From Nitrososphaerota archaeon (GTDB taxonomy: Archaea > Thermoproteota > Nitrososphaeria > Nitrososphaerales > UBA183): 8,207 nucleotides of DNA. The stretch lies in contig JAPCJN010000011.1 of the NCBI GenBank assembly GCA_027886925.1, positions 1-8,207 of the forward strand, in the 5' to 3' direction. A program made the translations under genes and the position numbers. Positions 6,401 through 8,207 of this stretch are shown here, in pieces; the stretch's first letter is position 1, and each line of letters begins with the position of its first letter. The notes under the pieces were generated by a model. It was not told the origin of the DNA, ran no database searches, and worked only from the letters and a program-made list of their open reading frames with translations.

Positions 6401-6597
6401 GTGACGGTACCCCAAAAGGTTGATGGCTATGCCCGCTTCAGTGGATCGGTCGGCTCCTGTTACGTGAGTTCTGAACGAAACCGCCTTAGGGTCTCTTTCA
6501 AGGATCGCGTCGCAATCGCCTCGTCGACGAGCAAGGAGCTGCCTTCGATGGTCTATGTCGGGGCCGCCGGTTCGATGGGATGGCGGATGCGGAAGCT

Positions 6598-6828
6598 CTA
6601 CCCAGGAGGCGGAGAAATCATGATGATGTTGTCCCCTCTTACGATCAATGTCCCCAGAGGGGTGGACTTGCCCTCTGGGACGATCTCTTCGGCGGTCTCG
6701 AGTGACAGGTTCATGTGTTGATCGAACCCTGACAGCGCGCCCCTGATCACCTTTCCTCCCTTCAGTTTGATCAAGACTATCTTGCCGACGCTCGTCTCCA
6801 ATACTTTGATCGCCATGTCTGCGGACAT
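6598..6828 (-). CDS. Sm-like archaeal protein (Lsm/SmAP)
   Basis: Archaeal Sm-like protein that forms a heptameric ring binding U-rich RNA. From the ATG at 6828 it is 76 aa. The Sm1 motif covers GKIVLIKLKGGKVIRGALSG through FDQHMNLSLETAEEI, with the conserved FDxHMNLxL core. The Sm2 motif is LIVRGDNIIMISPP near the C-terminus, with the typical RG(D/N)N-hydrophobic pattern. Start choice: MSADMAIKV looks like family N-termini, but a GTG at 6843 would add five residues and sits about 33 nt from the TATA-like box, the spacing of other leaderless genes here. It is transcribed divergently from the PUA gene. The rpl37e gene often found directly downstream in archaea is absent. Confidence 0.94.
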   Translation of the reverse strand: MSADMAIKVLETSVGKIVLIKLKGGKVIRGALSGFDQHMNLSLETAEEIVPEGKSTPLGTLIVRGDNIIMISPPPG

Positions 6829-6870
6829 TGTCTCTCTTTGCACCGGCTGAAACGGAGGTCGTAGACTGGC

Positions 6871-6880
6871 TTTATTAAAT
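6871..6880. promoter_or_regulatory. Near-palindromic TATA box shared by lsm and PUA gene
   Basis: TTTATTAAAT is nearly self-complementary and lies between divergent genes. Its centre is about 31 nt before the PUA ATG at 6907 and 33 nt before the GTG at 6843 (47 nt before ATG 6828) of lsm. A single TATA element, or two overlapping ones, could serve both directions. The sequence and spacing are seen; the shared use is inferred. Confidence 0.6.
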
Positions 6881-6906
6881 TGATGGATTCAGCGTTTCCA
6901 CCATAA

Positions 6907-7422
6907 ATGAAGAGGCAGGTAATCTCGAAGCACGATTCCAGAGACCTAATCTCTGAGATTCAACGCGACACGGGCGCGCACTTGGATGTCCCGAACTCCG
7001 CGCAGGTCGAGGTCCTCGAGCCGGACGAAGAATCCAAGTTCGTCATCGTAGATGGGAAATACGCCTTCATAGACAGCGGCGCCAAGGACGAGGCGGGAGC
7101 CGAGGGCGAGGCAAAAAAGTACCTTCCCTTCATAGGGTCGTCTCAGGTTGCGGACCTGTTCCCTTCCGTGACGATCGACGATGGCGCGCTAAAGTACATA
7201 ATCAAAGGGGCCGATGTGATGCGCCCTGGCATCACCAAATATGACGGATGGGGGGATGCTGGAAAGCTGGTCGTAGTCCGCGAAGGCAAGAAAGGGAGGG
7301 CGATAGCGGTGGGAAGGGCGACGGTTCCCAGCTCGGAGATGGCGGACTTGAAAAAGGGGAACTGCGTAAAGAACCTGCACCATCTCGGCGACAGGTTCTG
7401 GAATGCGTATAAGAAAATTTGA
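6907..7422 (+). CDS. PUA-domain RNA-binding protein (MCT-1/Tma20-like)
   Basis: Protein of 171 aa with an N-terminal pre-PUA domain (about 1-55) and a C-terminal PUA domain (about 86-165), the architecture of the archaeal MCT-1/Tma20 relatives (COG2016), whose eukaryotic members act in translation reinitiation and ribosome recycling. PUA markers: FPSVTIDDGALKYIIKGADV (85-104), VMRPGIT (104-110), then LVVVREGKKGRAIAVGRATV (121-140). Residues about 57-71 form an Ala/Glu/Lys-rich charged linker. No catalytic domain (pseudouridine synthase or TGT) is attached. ATG at 6907 lies about 31 nt after the TATA-like box with no Shine-Dalgarno, consistent with a leaderless mRNA. It is followed 24 nt later by sepF. 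The archaeal function is inferred from the family: RNA or ribosome binding. Confidence 0.88.
   Translation: MKRQVISKHDSRDLISEIQRDTGAHLDVPNSAQVEVLEPDEESKFVIVDGKYAFIDSGAKDEAGAEGEAKKYLPFIGSSQVADLFPSVTIDDGALKYIIKGADVMRPGITKYDGWGDAGKLVVVREGKKGRAIAVGRATVPSSEMADLKKGNCVKNLHHLGDRFWNAYKKI
7405..7413 (+). promoter_or_regulatory. Possible TATA box of sepF within the end of the PUA gene
   Basis: GCGTATAAG near the end of the PUA coding region is centred about 38 nt before the sepF ATG, which has no Shine-Dalgarno in its 24-nt leader. This would let sepF be transcribed on its own as well as by read-through. A second AT-rich patch (TCTAAATACT, 7431-7440) is too close to the ATG for a TATA box of this start. 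Confidence 0.35.
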
Positions 7423-7446
7423 CCTTGCGCTCTAAATACTACATTC

Positions 7447-7806
7447 ATGTTTAAAAGCGGGGATATTCTATTTGGACGTGATACTGTTAAGTTGGAATCA
7501 AGTTTAGCGACAGAAGGCTCGGAGGAGGGCGGAGCGGTGGCGGGCGGGGAGATGCTGCTAAAGGCCCTTCAGCTGCGCAACGCGGAAGACCTGCAAAAGA
7601 TACGGCAGGACGTTGCGAACAGGACGATAGTGATTCTGAGAGTCACCCCTCTCGCCCAGAAGAGCGTCGAGGACCTGAAGACGGTCGTAGAGCAGCTCTA
7701 CGAGTTCGTGACCTCGATAGGCGGGGACATCGCGAGGCTCGGGGAGGAGCGGATAGTCATCACGCCTCCAGGCGTGAGGATTTGGAGAGGCTCTCTCTCT
7801 TCCTAG
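7447..7806 (+). CDS. sepF: Archaeal cell-division protein SepF
   Basis: SepF of 119 aa. In FtsZ-bearing archaea SepF anchors FtsZ to the membrane and is essential for cytokinesis. The C-terminal SepF domain spans about 36-115: LLKALQLRNAEDLQKIRQDV (37-56), IVILRVTPLAQKSVEDL (61-77), then IGGDIARLGEERIVITPPGVRIWR (91-114). The GGDI-x-RLG-x-x-R-I-x-I-TPP block is the diagnostic archaeal form. Residues 15-34 are a poorly ordered Gly/Glu-rich linker. The first about 14 residues (MFKSGDILFG...) could be the short membrane-binding helix but are only weakly amphipathic, so the start is less sure; TTG at 7492 is the next option. Its TAG overlaps the stop of the converging RNase gene. FtsZ itself is not in the window. 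Confidence 0.9.
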   Translation: MFKSGDILFGRDTVKLESSLATEGSEEGGAVAGGEMLLKALQLRNAEDLQKIRQDVANRTIVILRVTPLAQKSVEDLKTVVEQLYEFVTSIGGDIARLGEERIVITPPGVRIWRGSLSS

Positions 7807-8207
7807 AAGACGCGGATAGCTTCCTGCACGGCCGGCCTCAAGGCAGGAATGCGGTAGATGCGCTGGATCACGTATGCGAGGTTCTCGATCTTCCGCTTGT
7901 CCCCGTGCTGGACCACCACTTGTTGTAGCTTCGGGCGCATCTTCCCGATGAACCTGATGATCTGATTGTAGTCGCTGTGGCCGCTGAATCCGTCGACTTT
8001 CTCTGTGCTGGCGTTTACGTCGACGATCTTGATCTTGCCGTTGTCGCCCAGGAGGCTCGCCTGGCGCGTTCCGTCCAGGACGCGCCGACCGAGCGTACCC
8101 TGGACCTGGTACGAGACGAACAGGATCTTGTTCCTGTCTGATGGGGCGATGTGCTCAAAGTACTGGAGCACAGGGCCCCCTTCGAGCATCCCCGAGGTAG
8201 CCATGAT
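7803..8207 (-). CDS. Beta-CASP ribonuclease, aCPSF family (C-terminal part)
   Basis: The 3' end of a metallo-beta-lactamase/beta-CASP nuclease gene; the coding frame runs out of the window at the right edge, so about 134 C-terminal residues are seen. Motifs from the internal Met: MATSGMLEGGP (1-11), GTLGRR (36-41), EKVDGFSGHSDYNQ (68-81; His 76 fits beta-CASP motif B) and VVVQHGDKRKIENLA (96-110; His 100 fits motif C). The C-terminus ALRPAVQEAIRVF (121-133) matches archaeal CPSF-type proteins. aCPSF1 (FttA) is a transcription-termination RNase cutting U-rich 3' ends, while aCPSF2 is a related RNase. The N-terminal KH domains that distinguish aCPSF1 lie outside the window, so the paralogue is undecided. 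It converges on sepF with overlapping stop codons. Confidence 0.9.
   Translation of the reverse strand: MMATSGMLEGGPVLQYFEHIAPSDRNKILFVSYQVQGTLGRRVLDGTRQASLLGDNGKIKIVDVNASTEKVDGFSGHSDYNQIIRFIGKMRPKLQQVVVQHGDKRKIENLAYVIQRIYRIPALRPAVQEAIRVF

Larger units (their letters stand above)
6247..6597. other. Gene-free intergenic region between lsm and acyl-CoA dehydrogenase
   Basis: About 350 bp with no supportable protein gene. The end next to the dehydrogenase holds its promoter. The rest contains an imperfect hairpin (6364-6400) and a 12-bp perfect palindrome CTCGTCGACGAG (6520-6531). A minus-strand frame stays open for about 100 codons but has no plausible start codon near its beginning and no recognisable motif. 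I specifically looked for the small CxxC ribosomal protein L37e that follows lsm in many archaea and did not find it. No tRNA, SRP RNA or RNase P RNA signature (such as GAGGAAAGTCC) was seen. A non-coding RNA or decayed gene cannot be excluded. Confidence 0.5.

Noticed and set aside
6421..6475. Possible C/D-box sRNA (TGATGG ... CTGA)
   Set aside because: The C-box match is imperfect, C'/D' boxes are not convincing, and such short motifs occur often by chance.
6556..6590. Possible tRNA T-arm around GGTTCGATGGG
   Set aside because: The flanking bases do not form a T-stem, and no acceptor, D-arm or anticodon arm can be placed around it.
6285..6597. Minus-strand open frame of about 100 codons downstream of lsm, considered as rpl37e or a pseudogene
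   Set aside because: No start codon near its beginning, no CxxC zinc pairs and no recognised motif.
6401..6721. Plus-strand open frame of 106 codons antisense to lsm
   Set aside because: Its second part is the complement of the lsm coding region, it has no recognisable domain or promoter, and GC-rich DNA often leaves such frames open.

Overview
The window is archaeal. It encodes the KEOPS core (Kae1 and Bud32), an Sm-like protein, an MCT-1/Tma20-like PUA protein, a COG1325 RNA-binding protein, a Pop5-like RNase P subunit, a beta-CASP CPSF-type ribonuclease and an archaeal-type SepF. AT-rich TATA-like boxes lie about 28-38 nt before several start codons in otherwise GC-rich DNA. SepF implies FtsZ-based division. 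Together with the thaumarchaeal look of Kae1, SepF, Lsm and aCPSF, this suggests a TACK archaeon close to Thaumarchaeota/Nitrososphaeria (inference). The acyl-CoA dehydrogenase, SCPx-type thiolase, DUF35 and SCP2 genes point to fatty- or branched-acyl-CoA metabolism, so probably a heterotroph rather than a strict ammonia oxidiser (inference).

Layout. Positions 18-2295, minus strand: operon kae1 -> bud32 -> rdgB-like (tRNA t6A modification plus nucleotide-pool sanitation). Positions 2296-2367: short divergent promoter region. Positions 2368-3473, plus strand: COG1325 RNA-binding protein -> Pop5-like RNase P subunit -> SCP2 lipid-carrier protein. Positions 3479-6246, minus strand: operon acyl-CoA dehydrogenase -> thiolase -> DUF35 Zn-ribbon/OB protein, converging on SCP2 with a 5-nt gap. 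Positions 6247-6597: the only long gene-free stretch, about 350 bp, with a strong hairpin and a 12-bp palindrome. Positions 6598-6828, minus: Lsm. Positions 6829-6906: divergent promoter region. Positions 6907-7806, plus: PUA protein -> sepF. Positions 7803-8207, minus: 3' end of a beta-CASP RNase gene whose start lies outside the window; its stop codon overlaps the sepF stop.

How the genes fit together. RNA maturation dominates (t6A tRNA modification, RNase P, exosome-associated protein, Lsm, PUA protein, CPSF-type RNase). A lipid/acyl-CoA block is inserted between two of these RNA clusters. That block places a thiolase and a stand-alone SCP2 protein side by side, the two halves that are fused in animal SCPx. 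I saw no mobile element, CRISPR array, tRNA or rRNA. Most of the window is conserved housekeeping; the less ordinary points are the lipid block, the unexplained lsm-acyl-CoA dehydrogenase intergenic region, and repeated leaderless or non-ATG starts.
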